The notes: a model not told the origin generated them from the sequence alone. A DNA stretch of 64,000 bases from Aquisalimonas sp007126095 (GCF_048323695.1 NZ_JBLWFT010000001.1:558001-622000), one strand, 5' to 3'; shown: positions 1 through 8,645, counted from the stretch's first letter. A program made the numbers and translations.

Positions 1-519
1 TTCCCGGCACGCCGACGATAACCGCTCCAGATCCATGCGCAGCCCGGTGCCGTACTGGACGGCGCTGACCGACAGCAGCCGTGTGCGCGCATTCAATACA
101 GACAGGAGTGCGTCTTCCGGTGACGGGTGTTCGGCGTCGTACAGATCCACATCCCTTATGACCACGCCCTGATCCGTCAGTGACTCCCAGACGATCCGGT
201 TCGACGGAAACTCCGAGCTGTTGATGACGATCTCGTCGCCGGGTTCCCAGGCAATGCCGTAGGCGATGAACGAGAGCGCCTCGGAGGTGTTCTTGACCAG
301 CGCCACGTCGCTGGAGGCAGGCGCCCCGATGAGGTTGGCCAGCCGCTCGCGCAGCCGCTGTTCCGTCTCCAGCCAGCGCGGGTAGTTGGCAGAGCCATGC
401 CGGAGGTTCTCCTGCGCAAACGCAGACACGGCATCGGCCGTGCGCTGCGGCCAGCCACCGACACCGGCGTGATTGAGGTGGACGATGGCATCGTCCTGCG
501 GGAACTGGGGATGAGGCAT
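1..519 (-). CDS. Aminotransferase class V-fold PLP-dependent enzyme (3' end outside window)
   Basis: An open frame of 173 codons starts at an ATG at 519 and runs off the left edge, so the C-terminal part is missing. The visible N-terminus reads MPHPQFPQDDAIVHLNHAGV, followed by a segment with the VKNTSEALSFIAYG motif and the WEPGDEIVINSSEFPSNRIVW motif. These are typical of the class V (cysteine desulfurase/isopenicillin epimerase-like) fold: an N-terminal substrate loop, then the cofactor-phosphate binding helix after a TSEAL/TTEAL turn. The PLP lysine lies beyond the window, so catalytic competence and substrate cannot be judged. It could be a selenocysteine-lyase-like or epimerase-like enzyme. 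The family call is firm; the reaction is unknown. Confidence 0.8.
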   Translation of the reverse strand, partial: MPHPQFPQDDAIVHLNHAGVGGWPQRTADAVSAFAQENLRHGSANYPRWLETEQRLRERLANLIGAPASSDVALVKNTSEALSFIAYGIAWEPGDEIVINSSEFPSNRIVWESLTDQGVVIRDVDLYDAEHPSPEDALLSVLNARTRLLSVSAVQYGTGLRMDLERLSSACRE

Positions 520-748
520 GCTGCATCTCCGGACATATTGTCTGCAATGGTCGAGTATGGTGATGGTACCGAAGAAGCTGGCCGTCAGCACCGATCATGG
601 CTGAAAACCATGCATGGCAACGTCTGCAGCGGTGTCGCTGTACGGCTTTAAGGACTTCTCGCGTGCCCGGATTGGCGCACAGGACTGCGTATAAGATAGA
701 TTATGTTAAATCGCATGGGCGCCTAGCTACAGACTTCAGGCTTCACCT

Positions 749-2094
749 TTACACGCGTCTCTCCCCCAGCCACTCAACCAGCTCCTCCAGTGGCATGGGC
801 ACTGCGATGCCGAATCCCTGAGCCATATCGCAGCCCATTTGTCGAAGGATCTCCTGCGTCTCCTTGTTCTCGACACCCTCGGCAACCGTTGTCAGTCCGA
901 AACTCTTCGCCAGCAACAGAGTCGCTCTTGTCACTTCCGCTCCGGCTTCATCCTGATTCAGGCGGCGCACGAACATTTTGTCGACCTTCAGTGTCGAGAC
1001 TGGGAGCTGTTTCAGGTAGGCCAGTGAGGAATGCCCTGTCCCGAAGTCATCAACCAGCAAGGCGATGCCCTCTTCTGCGAATTCACGCAGGCGCGGAATA
1101 ACCTCATCAGGGTTGAGCATGATCGAGTTCTCCGTGATTTCCATCTGCAGCGTACAAGCGCTTCAACGCCGGTGACCGCGCCACTCCCCAAGTCAATCTT
1201 CGGCTGATAGTTGAGAGAGAGCTGTTGCCGTTCCAGGGCCTGCTGGACCTGTCCGAGCAGGATGACTGATCGGCGTTCCTCCGCATCAAGGCGATCGCTG
1301 CTGCGTGCAAGATCAAGCGATCGGTGCTGTGCACGTGCAACAGCCACCCATGCTTTGGCGATAAGGTGATGGGAGCCCCTGTCCTCGATGTCATCATGAC
1401 CAAACGACACCATCCCTGCACACGCGTCCAGGTAAATGGGTGTGGCGTTCAGGACGAATGGCTGACGGATGGCCGTTACCGCATCCCGAGCGGTCGCTTC
1501 CGCCTGGTTTTCAGAGCATTGCAAAAGCATTGCGAAGTGCTCGTCACCGATATGGAAAACCTTGTGAAACTGGTTCTCCGGGGCCAGTTCAAGGCGGTCA
1601 CAGATGCTGCCAAGCAGCGCGTCATCTGCGAGCACTCCGAACGTAGTTACACTGTCGTGCAGGGTGTCCAGACGAATGAGAATGAGATGCGTTTCAGTCT
1701 GCCGCTCTACCGCATCGGCGATTTCACGCTCGAGCGCTTGCCGGTTCGGCCGGTTTGTTGGCGCGCTTATCAGGGCCCGCTGGTTTGCGCGGTGGGCTTG
1801 AGCACGAACACGATCAAACAGACCGCCAAGCAATGCTCCCAGGGCTGCGTAGGCAGCCATGCGCATTGCAGGCTCAAGCATGGCGTCCACGCCTGTGGGG
1901 GGGTGCTGGACGGATGGTAACAGGCCAACGATCAGGGCCGCGGCGAGCCCTGTGGCGAGCCCTCCTCGCAGTCCGAAATAGGCAGCACTGAGCAGCACCG
2001 GGATCAACATCAGGTAGATGAACTGGCCTCCCGAGAGGTCGATCAGCGTGCCGCTGACCACCATCAGAAGAAGGATCGCCGCAGACTGCCGCAA
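749..2094 (-). pseudogene. Membrane-anchored GGDEF/EAL protein, disrupted by an internal deletion in the EAL domain
   Basis: The 5' part (2094 to about 1150) encodes several hydrophobic segments (residues 1-95), a degenerate GGDEF domain in which the signature has become I-G-D-E-H-F, and the start of an EAL domain ending in G-V-E-A-L-V-R. In another frame, from about 1150 to 749, the EAL domain resumes at QMEITENSIM and continues through DDFGTG and VAEGVEN to a normal end. About 70 residues that should lie between EALVR and EITE are missing, including the N-x-S metal-ligand segment, and the frame shifts at the join. Translation from the upstream start therefore ends out of frame at 1012. A working c-di-GMP phosphodiesterase is very unlikely. 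It is the last member of the kinase/regulator cluster on the same strand. Confidence 0.8.
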
Positions 2095-2194
2095 TCGCCA
2101 CCGCGGAGAGAGCGCGGCGCCGCCTGCCGGGCGATCTGCTTGCCGATGTGCCGGTTCGGGCGGATGCAGTTGGGTCTGTTGTTGAAAGATTGCG

Positions 2195-3349
2195 TCAATC
2201 TCCGTTGGGATCCGGGCGAATCGTGCGCCCCTCCTGGGAGCCGGCGGTCGGCAACAGAACAGTGAAGATGCTGCCCTCGCCGGGGGCGCTCTCTACCGTT
2301 ATCGCGCCACCCATTTGTTCGACCAGTCCTTTCGTGACGGCAAGACCAACCCCGTACCCCCTCTGGCCAGAGGCACGACCATTGTCGGCGCGCACGAACA
2401 TGTCGAAGATCTCGGATTGTTTCCCGGAGGCGATGCCGATACCGGTGTCGGATACGCGAATCTCGATGCGGTCCTGTCCACAGCCAACGGCGGACAATTC
2501 GACTCTGCCCTCAGGCCGGGTGTACTTGATTGCATTGCTGAGCAGGTTGTTCAGAACCTGGAGAAGCCGTGTGGGGTCGCCGGACACTGGCCCGATTGCG
2601 GGATCGCACTGCACGGTGAGCTCCACATTGGACCGTGCTGCGGTCGGCTGCAGGAAGGTGACGGCCTCCTGCAGCAGTCGCGCCAGATTGATCGGGACGT
2701 CCTGCAGCGCCAGTTGCCCGTTATCGGATCTCGCGAACTCGAGGACATCGTTGACCAGTCTGAGTAGCCGGGCACCGCCTTCCCGGACCTGCTGAACGTG
2801 TTCACGCTGCCTCATGGTCAGCGTCTCTTCCGGGTCGGATTCCAGGAGTTCTGCGAAGCCGATGATCCCGTTAAGTGGAGTTCGTACCTCGTGACTGAGG
2901 CGGGCCAGGAAGAGCATTCGCGTCGCGTTCTTGCTCTCGGCGTCCTCAAGCGCCTGGCGCAGTTGCTCGTTGGTGCTCGCCTCCGCGGGCTCGCTCGCGT
3001 CGTGGCGCAGGGTGTCCGGGATGACGAATGTGGTCTCGCTTTCTCTGGCGATCCGCTCCTGACGGGATATGTCGGCTTCTACTTCGAGCAGTGTTCCATG
3101 CCTGCAGATATGAGTGATCCGCAGCCTGCAGTGTTTAACCGTCTCATCTTCAAGACGCCGCAGGGTGGCAGCGATTGCATCGTGGCAGTTCTGATGCGTA
3201 AGTGACCAGACATCCAGGGCGTCGAACTCCTGCTGCCCCAAGCCCAGCAGTTCCCTGTACGCCGGGTTCATGCCGCTGATTGCCCCGTCCCGTGTCAGCG
3301 TGGCAACACCCGTTGCAGGAGCTCCGGACGATTCTCTCCAGTCGTGCAT
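2195..3349 (-). CDS. PAS domain sensor histidine kinase
   Basis: A 384-residue cytoplasmic kinase with no clear membrane segment. Residues about 10-100 resemble a PAS domain (GVATLTRDGAISGMNPAYRE). A helical linker leads into a HisKA domain with the H-box LARLSHEVRTPLNG (phospho-acceptor H153). The ATPase domain follows, with N-box NNLLSNAIKYT (about 267-277), G1 DTGIGIA (301-307) and G2 GYGVGLAV (331-338). There is no receiver domain, so it should pass phosphate to a separate regulator; the two LuxR-type regulators just upstream are the obvious partners. I chose the ATG at 3349. A GTG at 3433 would add 28 residues that do not look like part of the PAS fold. The signal sensed is unknown. Confidence 0.85.
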   Translation of the reverse strand: MHDWRESSGAPATGVATLTRDGAISGMNPAYRELLGLGQQEFDALDVWSLTHQNCHDAIAATLRRLEDETVKHCRLRITHICRHGTLLEVEADISRQERIARESETTFVIPDTLRHDASEPAEASTNEQLRQALEDAESKNATRMLFLARLSHEVRTPLNGIIGFAELLESDPEETLTMRQREHVQQVREGGARLLRLVNDVLEFARSDNGQLALQDVPINLARLLQEAVTFLQPTAARSNVELTVQCDPAIGPVSGDPTRLLQVLNNLLSNAIKYTRPEGRVELSAVGCGQDRIEIRVSDTGIGIASGKQSEIFDMFVRADNGRASGQRGYGVGLAVTKGLVEQMGGAITVESAPGEGSIFTVLLPTAGSQEGRTIRPDPNGD

Positions 3350-3502
3350 GCACCACCACTTATCCGCCTTTTTGGGTAGATTGCCTACGTCTTGGACGTA
3401 GGGGTTTACCCTGGGTTTGTGCTCGGCTGGCACGAAACCTGCCAGTTATCACAGGCTATTTCAAGGCGAACTGGGTGTTTCTGCCTATGCGTTCACAGGC
3501 TA

Positions 3503-4171
3503 TCAGGGGGGCGCCGAGACCATCCCCAGGCGGATGGCTTCATGGACCAGTCCGACCATATTGCTGACGCCTAGGCGTCGCATGATCTCGGCCCGATGTG
3601 TTTCCACCGTCTTGACGCTGACGCCAAGCCGCTCTGCTATGCCCTTGGTTCGATAGCCGCTGGCGACCAAACGGAGGACTTCCCGCTGTCTTTGCGTCAG
3701 TGATGGCTCTGGGGATGGAAGCACGGAGTCCTCCACTGGGCGCCGTGCTTTCAGTGAAGGCCCATCGTCCAGCGGAGGATAAGTGAACAGTCTGCCCTCT
3801 GCAGCGTGGTGGATCGCCTGTTTCAGTTCTGCGATGCCGGCGTCTTTGTAGAGGAAACAACAGGCCCCGGACTGGAGCGTCCTGCGGATAAACGCATTGC
3901 TGACATAATTCGACAGTACGACGGTCGCGACATCGGAAGACGTCCGTTGGAGCATGGCTGATTGCGAGGAATCACCGTGTGCGTAGATCGCTGCGTCCAC
4001 CAGGGCAACATCCGGGTGCTCAGTGATCGCAGCTTGTACCAGTTCATGACCTGACCCCGCCTCTGCGACCACTACCAGCCCTTGTAACGATTCGATTAGC
4101 TGTGTCAGTGCGTGACGGACTAGACGGTGATCGTCGGCAACCAGCACACGAATGGATTGAGTGCCGTTCAT
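3503..4171 (-). CDS. LuxR-family (NarL/FixJ-type) response regulator
   Basis: 222 residues in two domains. The receiver has the acidic pair D13-D14 (VLVADDH), a phospho-acceptor D59 (VALVDAAI), S87 in the switch position and K109 (YKDAG). All the residues needed for phosphorylation are present, although the loop after D59 lacks the usual M-P-G. The C-terminal helix-turn-helix (about 157-214) begins LTQRQREVLRLVASG and includes VSVKTVETHRAEIMRRLGV, the standard LuxR recognition helix. It lies between a kinase gene and a second, divergent regulator on the same strand, which suggests one signalling unit. Target genes are unknown. Confidence 0.87.
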   Translation of the reverse strand: MNGTQSIRVLVADDHRLVRHALTQLIESLQGLVVVAEAGSGHELVQAAITEHPDVALVDAAIYAHGDSSQSAMLQRTSSDVATVVLSNYVSNAFIRRTLQSGACCFLYKDAGIAELKQAIHHAAEGRLFTYPPLDDGPSLKARRPVEDSVLPSPEPSLTQRQREVLRLVASGYRTKGIAERLGVSVKTVETHRAEIMRRLGVSNMVGLVHEAIRLGMVSAPP

Positions 4172-4345
4172 GGCTTATCAACACACTCCTCAACGCCGGG
4201 CGAAACGCCTGCGGCATGTAATGACGGCCCTCCCAACATGAGCCGCGCCTGATAGACATCCTGGGACGATACGGATACATCGCTAGCGCGAAGGTACAAG
4301 GGTTACTCGAAGTCAGGCATCAGTGTTAACCAGCAAGGGAAACCC

Positions 4346-5050
4346 CTAGTTACCCCATCGCTTCGATGGTTCGCCAGTGGCCAGCAAACCGATCCTTCGA
4401 GCCTCTCGAAGCAAAGAGGCACTGTCTCCTACATTGAGGTGAGCCATGATGCTGCGGCGGTACTCCATCACGACCTGATCATGAACGCCCAGTGATCGCG
4501 CAATGGCAAGCGTTGTGTCGCCCTGTTCAAGGCGATCGAGAATACTGCGATCCAGGTTTCCCAGGCCTTCGAGCGCGGGATCGCCCTTCTCCAGGTCCAG
4601 ATGCTGGAGAAACTCGGCGAGAATCGCTCTGAAGATGGTTGGGCACATGAACGTTTCTCCGGCAGCCGCACTATGGACGCCGTCTTCCAGCTCCTTGTGC
4701 CCGGCGTCTTTGAGGAGAAACCCGGTGGCGCCGCTTTCCAGCGTCCGGGCAACAGCTTCGGCTGTCGGGGGCACTGACAGGACAACATATGCGGGCCCGT
4801 ACTGCTGCCCGAGGCAGAAGGATGTTGGCAATCTCGCCCGATTCCAACCAGGGAGTTCCCTGTCCAGTACAACGACATCAAGTGCAGTTGTCACAACCAG
4901 TTCCTCCACCGTCCGGTAGCGTGAGGCTTCCGCGATGACGTCGACACAGTCCTGTGCTTCAAGAATCCGGCAGATACCTTCCCGTAGCAGCTCACGCCCG
5001 TCTGCCACAAGAACACGGATGCGGCCGGACTGCTGTCGCTGTTGCTGCAT
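4346..5050 (-). CDS. Divergent LuxR-like response regulator (atypical acid pocket and HTH)
   Basis: 234 residues, similar in layout to its downstream neighbour. The receiver keeps the phospho-acceptor (D63 in VVLDRELPG) and lysine (K114 in LLKDAG), but the N-terminal acidic pair is D17-G18 (VLVADGREL), so one magnesium ligand is lost. The C-terminal region (about 165-225) aligns with a LuxR-type helix-turn-helix but lacks the usual L-T-x-R-E-x-E-V-L opening; here it reads NLDRSILDRLEQGD. It looks like a duplicated regulator that has diverged and may work with altered phosphorylation or as a partner of the other regulator. Family assignment is solid; function is open. Confidence 0.75.
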   Translation of the reverse strand: MQQQRQQSGRIRVLVADGRELLREGICRILEAQDCVDVIAEASRYRTVEELVVTTALDVVVLDRELPGWNRARLPTSFCLGQQYGPAYVVLSVPPTAEAVARTLESGATGFLLKDAGHKELEDGVHSAAAGETFMCPTIFRAILAEFLQHLDLEKGDPALEGLGNLDRSILDRLEQGDTTLAIARSLGVHDQVVMEYRRSIMAHLNVGDSASLLREARRIGLLATGEPSKRWGN

Positions 5051-5222
5051 GGACGTGCTTCTCCGCTCTTACGGAAGATAAGACCACGGGGCATGCGGTA
5101 GGTTACTTCTGGCATTCAATGCTATTACCAGGCGTCTTTCAAGGCTGCCTGTCTGCGGACGAGGGTCCAGCCTGCCACGCCATGGCGACGCCTGGGAAAC
5201 CGTCACCGAACGCCGCCCGGCG

Positions 5223-5228
5223 TATACT
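5223..5228 (+). promoter_or_regulatory. Candidate -10 element for the 5261 gene
   Basis: TATACT matches the sigma-70 -10 consensus at five of six positions and lies about 32 bases before the TTG start at 5261. No good -35 hexamer is visible 16-18 bases upstream, so this is tentative. Confidence 0.35.
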
Positions 5229-5260
5229 GGCCAATGGGCCTCTTGCGGGAGTGAACGACC

Positions 5261-5821
5261 TTGCGTTTCCCGAGTGGCATTCGACGGAGTGGGTTGTGGT
5301 CGCTGGCACTGCTGGTCGGCTGTCTCGGTACCGTCGAGGCGGATCCGGAGTTCCGGGCGACACGGGCTGCCGTCGAGATGCCAAGGGAAGCCAGCAGTAT
5401 CCTGACCGATCTCATGACCGATGAAGCGCGGGCCAACGAGGTTCTTGATCATGTTGCCAGTGTGTTTGACATCCCACGCGCTCACATCGGGATCGGCTCC
5501 CTGGTGGTGGATGGCTACCAGGAATCGGAAGGCGAATACATGCTCCAGGTCGATCTTGAGCCTGGATACCGCTATTGCCGCAGTCGTGTTTATGAATATT
5601 ATTATGCGGGCTTTGGTGCCGCAGCCATGGATGCAGCACCTGAGGGTATCGATGTGCTGGCCTATCTCGCCGAGGGCCGCCTCGGGCAACCAAGCTTCTT
5701 CAAGGTGGAGCTGGAAGTTCTTGTTATCAGGGAGGATCTGTTGAGCACGCCAACGGCGGAAGCGGTGTGCTCCGAGCCCAGGCAGCCTTTCTATCAACGG
5801 CACTGGGGCGGCTGCTGCTGA
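5261..5821 (+). CDS. Exported protein of unknown function
   Basis: 186 residues starting at a TTG; a GGGAGTGA ribosome site ends 6 bases before it. The N-terminus has a short basic part and a hydrophobic core (about residues 11-23). L-V-G-C at 18-21 fits a lipobox, and cleavage after VEA at about 27 would also be possible, so it is either a lipoprotein or a periplasmic protein. The mature part is acidic, with a tyrosine-rich stretch (CRSRVYEYYYAGFG, about 106-119) and a C-terminal W-G-G-C-C. I do not recognise the family. Its stop codon abuts that of the convergent DUF192 gene. Confidence 0.6.
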   Translation: MRFPSGIRRSGLWSLALLVGCLGTVEADPEFRATRAAVEMPREASSILTDLMTDEARANEVLDHVASVFDIPRAHIGIGSLVVDGYQESEGEYMLQVDLEPGYRYCRSRVYEYYYAGFGAAAMDAAPEGIDVLAYLAEGRLGQPSFFKVELEVLVIREDLLSTPTAEAVCSEPRQPFYQRHWGGCC

Positions 5822-6328
5822 CTACCACTCGACCTGTACGCCGGGCGCAATGCCGTGCGACGCCGCAGCCCCCTCCTTCATCTCCAGTGCAGCAATCACC
5901 GGTCCGGGCGGCCGCGTGAGACCGCGTTGACCCGGCTCCATGCGTGAGACGCCGATGACGCGGTGGTCCGCATCGATGAACACGATATCGAGCGCCACGT
6001 GGACGTTGTTCATGTGAAACGCCGGGGTGACCGGCTCCTCGAACAGAAACAGGATCGGGTTCCGTTCTACCGCGTCCGCGCACAGGTGCTGCATCCCGGC
6101 GGCTCTGTGCCGCTCTGTCGCTGCTACTTTCACGTCGATGGGATGATCAGGGCGCGTACTGACCAGCAGCTCCCCGGGAGGCATGGCGTCCACGGCGTCC
6201 GTGGATGACTGGCACTCGGGCACCTGGGCAGTCAGCGCGAGGCATCCGGCCAACGCGATCACCCCCGCGACGATCGCCCACAAAAAGAGGGCGCCGAAGC
6301 GCCCTCTTCCGGTTCGGTCAATGACCAT
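5822..6328 (-). CDS. DUF192 family lipoprotein
   Basis: 168 residues. The C-terminal 115 residues match the DUF192 family: a repeat-like beta fold with AATERHRAAGMQHLC, LFLFEEP, FHMNNVHVALDIVFID and VIGVSRMEPG. Members are usually secreted single-domain proteins of unknown function. The N-terminus has a hydrophobic segment ending L-A-G-C (C29), a good lipobox. The start is uncertain: the ATG at 6328 places a strong terminator hairpin (6286-6309) inside codons about 7-15. A TTG or GTG just after the hairpin would still leave a usable lipoprotein signal. It follows the symporter gene on the same strand. Confidence 0.75.
   Translation of the reverse strand: MVIDRTGRGRFGALFLWAIVAGVIALAGCLALTAQVPECQSSTDAVDAMPPGELLVSTRPDHPIDVKVAATERHRAAGMQHLCADAVERNPILFLFEEPVTPAFHMNNVHVALDIVFIDADHRVIGVSRMEPGQRGLTRPPGPVIAALEMKEGAAASHGIAPGVQVEW
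6283..6309 (-). terminator. Rho-independent terminator after the sodium symporter
   Basis: On the minus strand, GAGGGCGC-TTCG-GCGCCCTC forms a perfect 8-bp stem, extendable by two A-T pairs, with the very stable TTCG loop. TTTTT follows directly. It sits 34 bases after the symporter stop codon and lies inside the first codons of the annotated DUF192 frame. Confidence 0.85.
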
Positions 6329-6342
6329 TCACCGTTGGCCCT

Positions 6343-7728
6343 CTAGCCGAAGATGCCGAACAGCCCGGTGGCATTCGCGAACACGAGAATCACCGCAGCC
6401 GGGGCAACAAAGCGGGTGGTAATCAACCACACTTTGAACAGTGGGCTGTTCTCGTTGACGCCAAGCTCCCCGATGACGCTGGACAGTCGCATGCGCCAGC
6501 CGACGAAGATGGCGATGAGGAGGCCACCCAGCGGCAGCATGATGTCGTTGGAGACATACTCGAGCGAGTCGAAAATGCCCATGCCCGGCAGGATGGTGAC
6601 GCCACTCCAGGCATTGAGGGAAAGGCCACAGGCAATACCGAGAACCCAGATCAGCCCGGTGATGATTGCCGCGGCCTTGACGCGGCTGCCGTCCTTCCGG
6701 CGCTCGGTCAGATAAGCTGTTGCCGGTTCAAGAAGTGACATCCCGGACGTGATTGCGGCTACCGACAGAAGAACGAAGAACAGCAGCCCGAGCATGTACC
6801 CGAACGGAATCTCGCCGAACACGATCGGCAGAGTGATGAAGACCAAGCCTGGCCCTTCACCGGGCTCAAGGCCGGCGGCAAAGACGATCGGGAAGATGGC
6901 AAGGCCCGCGAGGATGGCGGTGATCGTATCCATGCCCACGATCCAGCCGGCACTCTTCGGGATGGACTCGCGCTTGGGCAGATACGCGCCGTAGACCATG
7001 ATTGCGCCCATGCCGAGGCTGAGCGTGAAAAACGCCTGGCCCATGGCCGTCAGGATGGTGCCACCTTCCACGACCGAGAAATCGGGCTGGAACATGAACG
7101 CCATGGCTTCCTGAAATGCCCCCGAAGCTGCCATGCCATACCCCACCAGGAGGATGAGCAGCACGAAGAGCAGTGGCATCAGAATCGTCACAGCCCGTTG
7201 CAGGCCCTTGCGCACCCCCATGGCGACGATGCCAAACAGGATGAGCATGAACAGCGTATGCCACCCCAGTACGGACCAAGGGCTCGCCAGCAGGGTTTCG
7301 AACAGGTGGGCCGAGGAATCGCTGGTGATTCCCTGGAAGCTCCCCAGCAGGGATTGCAGCACGTAGAACAGCGCCCAGCCACCGACCACGCTGTAGAACG
7401 ACAGGATCAGGAAACCGGCGGCGACACCCAGCCAGCCAAGCAAGGCCCACTGCGTGGACCGTCCCTCTTCCAGAGAAACGGAGCGCAGGCTGTTGATCGG
7501 GCTGCGTTTCCCGCGGCGGCCGATGGTGATCTCCGCGATCATGATGGGAAGACCCACCAGAAGAATGCAGAGGAGGTAAATGATCACGAATGCGGCACCG
7601 CCATTCTCTCCCACGAGATACGGGAACCGCCACAGGTTACCGAGGCCCACCGCCGATCCGGTCGCCGCGAGAATGAAGATCAAGCCGCTCGACCATTCAC
7701 CGTGAATGGAGCTACGTGTTTCCGACAT
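6343..7728 (-). CDS. Sodium-dependent transporter, neurotransmitter:sodium symporter (NSS/SNF) family
   Basis: 461 residues and about eleven hydrophobic helices, the usual size and layout of bacterial NSS transporters of the LeuT fold. The first helix carries the diagnostic AATGSAVGLGNLWRFPY motif (about 21-37), whose unwound middle holds the sodium ions and substrate. Other family marks are GGAAFVIIYLL, MVYGAYLPKRESIP and TSGMSLLEPATAYL. Such proteins import amino acids or related amines with sodium. The substrate cannot be read from sequence. It is transcribed alone and closed by a strong terminator. Confidence 0.92.
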   Translation of the reverse strand: MSETRSSIHGEWSSGLIFILAATGSAVGLGNLWRFPYLVGENGGAAFVIIYLLCILLVGLPIMIAEITIGRRGKRSPINSLRSVSLEEGRSTQWALLGWLGVAAGFLILSFYSVVGGWALFYVLQSLLGSFQGITSDSSAHLFETLLASPWSVLGWHTLFMLILFGIVAMGVRKGLQRAVTILMPLLFVLLILLVGYGMAASGAFQEAMAFMFQPDFSVVEGGTILTAMGQAFFTLSLGMGAIMVYGAYLPKRESIPKSAGWIVGMDTITAILAGLAIFPIVFAAGLEPGEGPGLVFITLPIVFGEIPFGYMLGLLFFVLLSVAAITSGMSLLEPATAYLTERRKDGSRVKAAAIITGLIWVLGIACGLSLNAWSGVTILPGMGIFDSLEYVSNDIMLPLGGLLIAIFVGWRMRLSSVIGELGVNENSPLFKVWLITTRFVAPAAVILVFANATGLFGIFG

Positions 7729-7857
7729 GATTTGTTATTCCTTGTGTTGCCACCAGAGCACTGCGGTGTTCAGTCTGCCACCGGAATCGCTGCCGAAAAA
7801 CCGGGAACGCGTTGTCAGTGGGATTTCCGCCTGAGTCGGTCTCGCCGCCGAGTCGCA

Positions 7858-8442
7858 TCAGCCCGACCGGCGCTCCGCGACGAGCATGGCCCGGTCGCGG
7901 AAGCCGACAAAGGGGTCTCCCAATGTCCCCTCCTCCCGATACACGATTGGCTTCAGGCCCGGAAACAGCTGCAGCAACTCACCATCCGCGAGCAGGAAGT
8001 CGGGGTTGGAGGGCCCGCCCGTAGATACCCGCGTCTGGCAATAGGTCTGGTAGAAAAGCAGCCCCCCGGGGCGCAGGGCGGATGCGATGGCATCGCATAA
8101 GGGGCGGTGCAGGAACGCGGAGACCACGATCACGTCAAAGGTGTCCGTTTCCGGGGGCTGCGCAATCACGTCGCGAACGCGTGCGATTACCGGCAGGCCT
8201 GTAGTGTGAGCGTAGCTTTCAATCAGCCGGCTGCCCACTGGAGACAGGTCCCACGCCTCGGTCGTGATTCCGTGTCGGCCCAGTACGTAAGCATTGCCGC
8301 CAAGCCCGGCTGCAAGATCCAGCCCTCGGCCCTTGGTGGGCAGCAGGTGAAGGTTGTCCGTGAGTACCTGGGCCGCACGGGCGTCGGTGGGGCTGGCCGT
8401 CCGGTAGCGTGCGTCCCACTTGTCACGAAGGTTGGCTGTCAT
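7858..8442 (-). CDS. Class I SAM-dependent methyltransferase (TehB-like)
   Basis: 194 residues from the ATG at 8442 (MTANLRDKWDARY). Motif I is GLDLAAGLGGNAYVLGRHG, followed by AWDLSPVG (motif II acidic region) and FDVIVVSAFLHRPLCDAIASALRPGGLLFYQTY, a standard Rossmann methyltransferase. The opening W-D-x-R-Y and overall size resemble TehB/thiopurine-type small-molecule methyltransferases. A longer frame reaching 8502 would read through tRNA-Leu and is rejected. The gene starts 31 bases after the tRNA and may be co-transcribed with it. Substrate unknown. Confidence 0.8.
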   Translation of the reverse strand: MTANLRDKWDARYRTASPTDARAAQVLTDNLHLLPTKGRGLDLAAGLGGNAYVLGRHGITTEAWDLSPVGSRLIESYAHTTGLPVIARVRDVIAQPPETDTFDVIVVSAFLHRPLCDAIASALRPGGLLFYQTYCQTRVSTGGPSNPDFLLADGELLQLFPGLKPIVYREEGTLGDPFVGFRDRAMLVAERRSG

Positions 8443-8472
8443 GGCTGCAGCAGTCAGGCCGGGGATAGAAAA

Positions 8473-8557
8473 TGGTGCGGGAGGCGGGACTCGAACCCGC
8501 ACGGCTTGCGCCTCAGCATTTTAAGTGCTGTATGTCTACCAGTTCCATCACTCCCGC
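8473..8557 (-). tRNA. tRNA-Leu (anticodon UAA)
   Basis: Acceptor GCGGGAG pairs with CTCCCGC, with an encoded CCA end at 8473-8475. The anticodon arm is CAGCA-CTTAAAA-TGCTG, giving TAA. The long variable arm and GGTTCGA-type T loop are as expected for a class II leucine tRNA. It is the last of three tRNAs after pgsA. Confidence 0.95.
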
Positions 8558-8645
8558 CAGGTGCCGGGCAGCCAGCCCGGTCGAACTCACCGTGCGGTTC
8601 GGCCGGGTTTCCCGGTACCACGCGCGCCGGCGCTGGATATAAGGA

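Noticed and set aside
7198..8100. A 300-codon plus-strand frame across the symporter start and the methyltransferase end
   Set aside because: Antisense to two genes and spans their intergenic gap; no domain.
8443..8502. N-terminal extension of the methyltransferase to 8502
   Set aside because: It would be translated from the 3' part of tRNA-Leu; the ATG at 8442 starts the conserved sequence.
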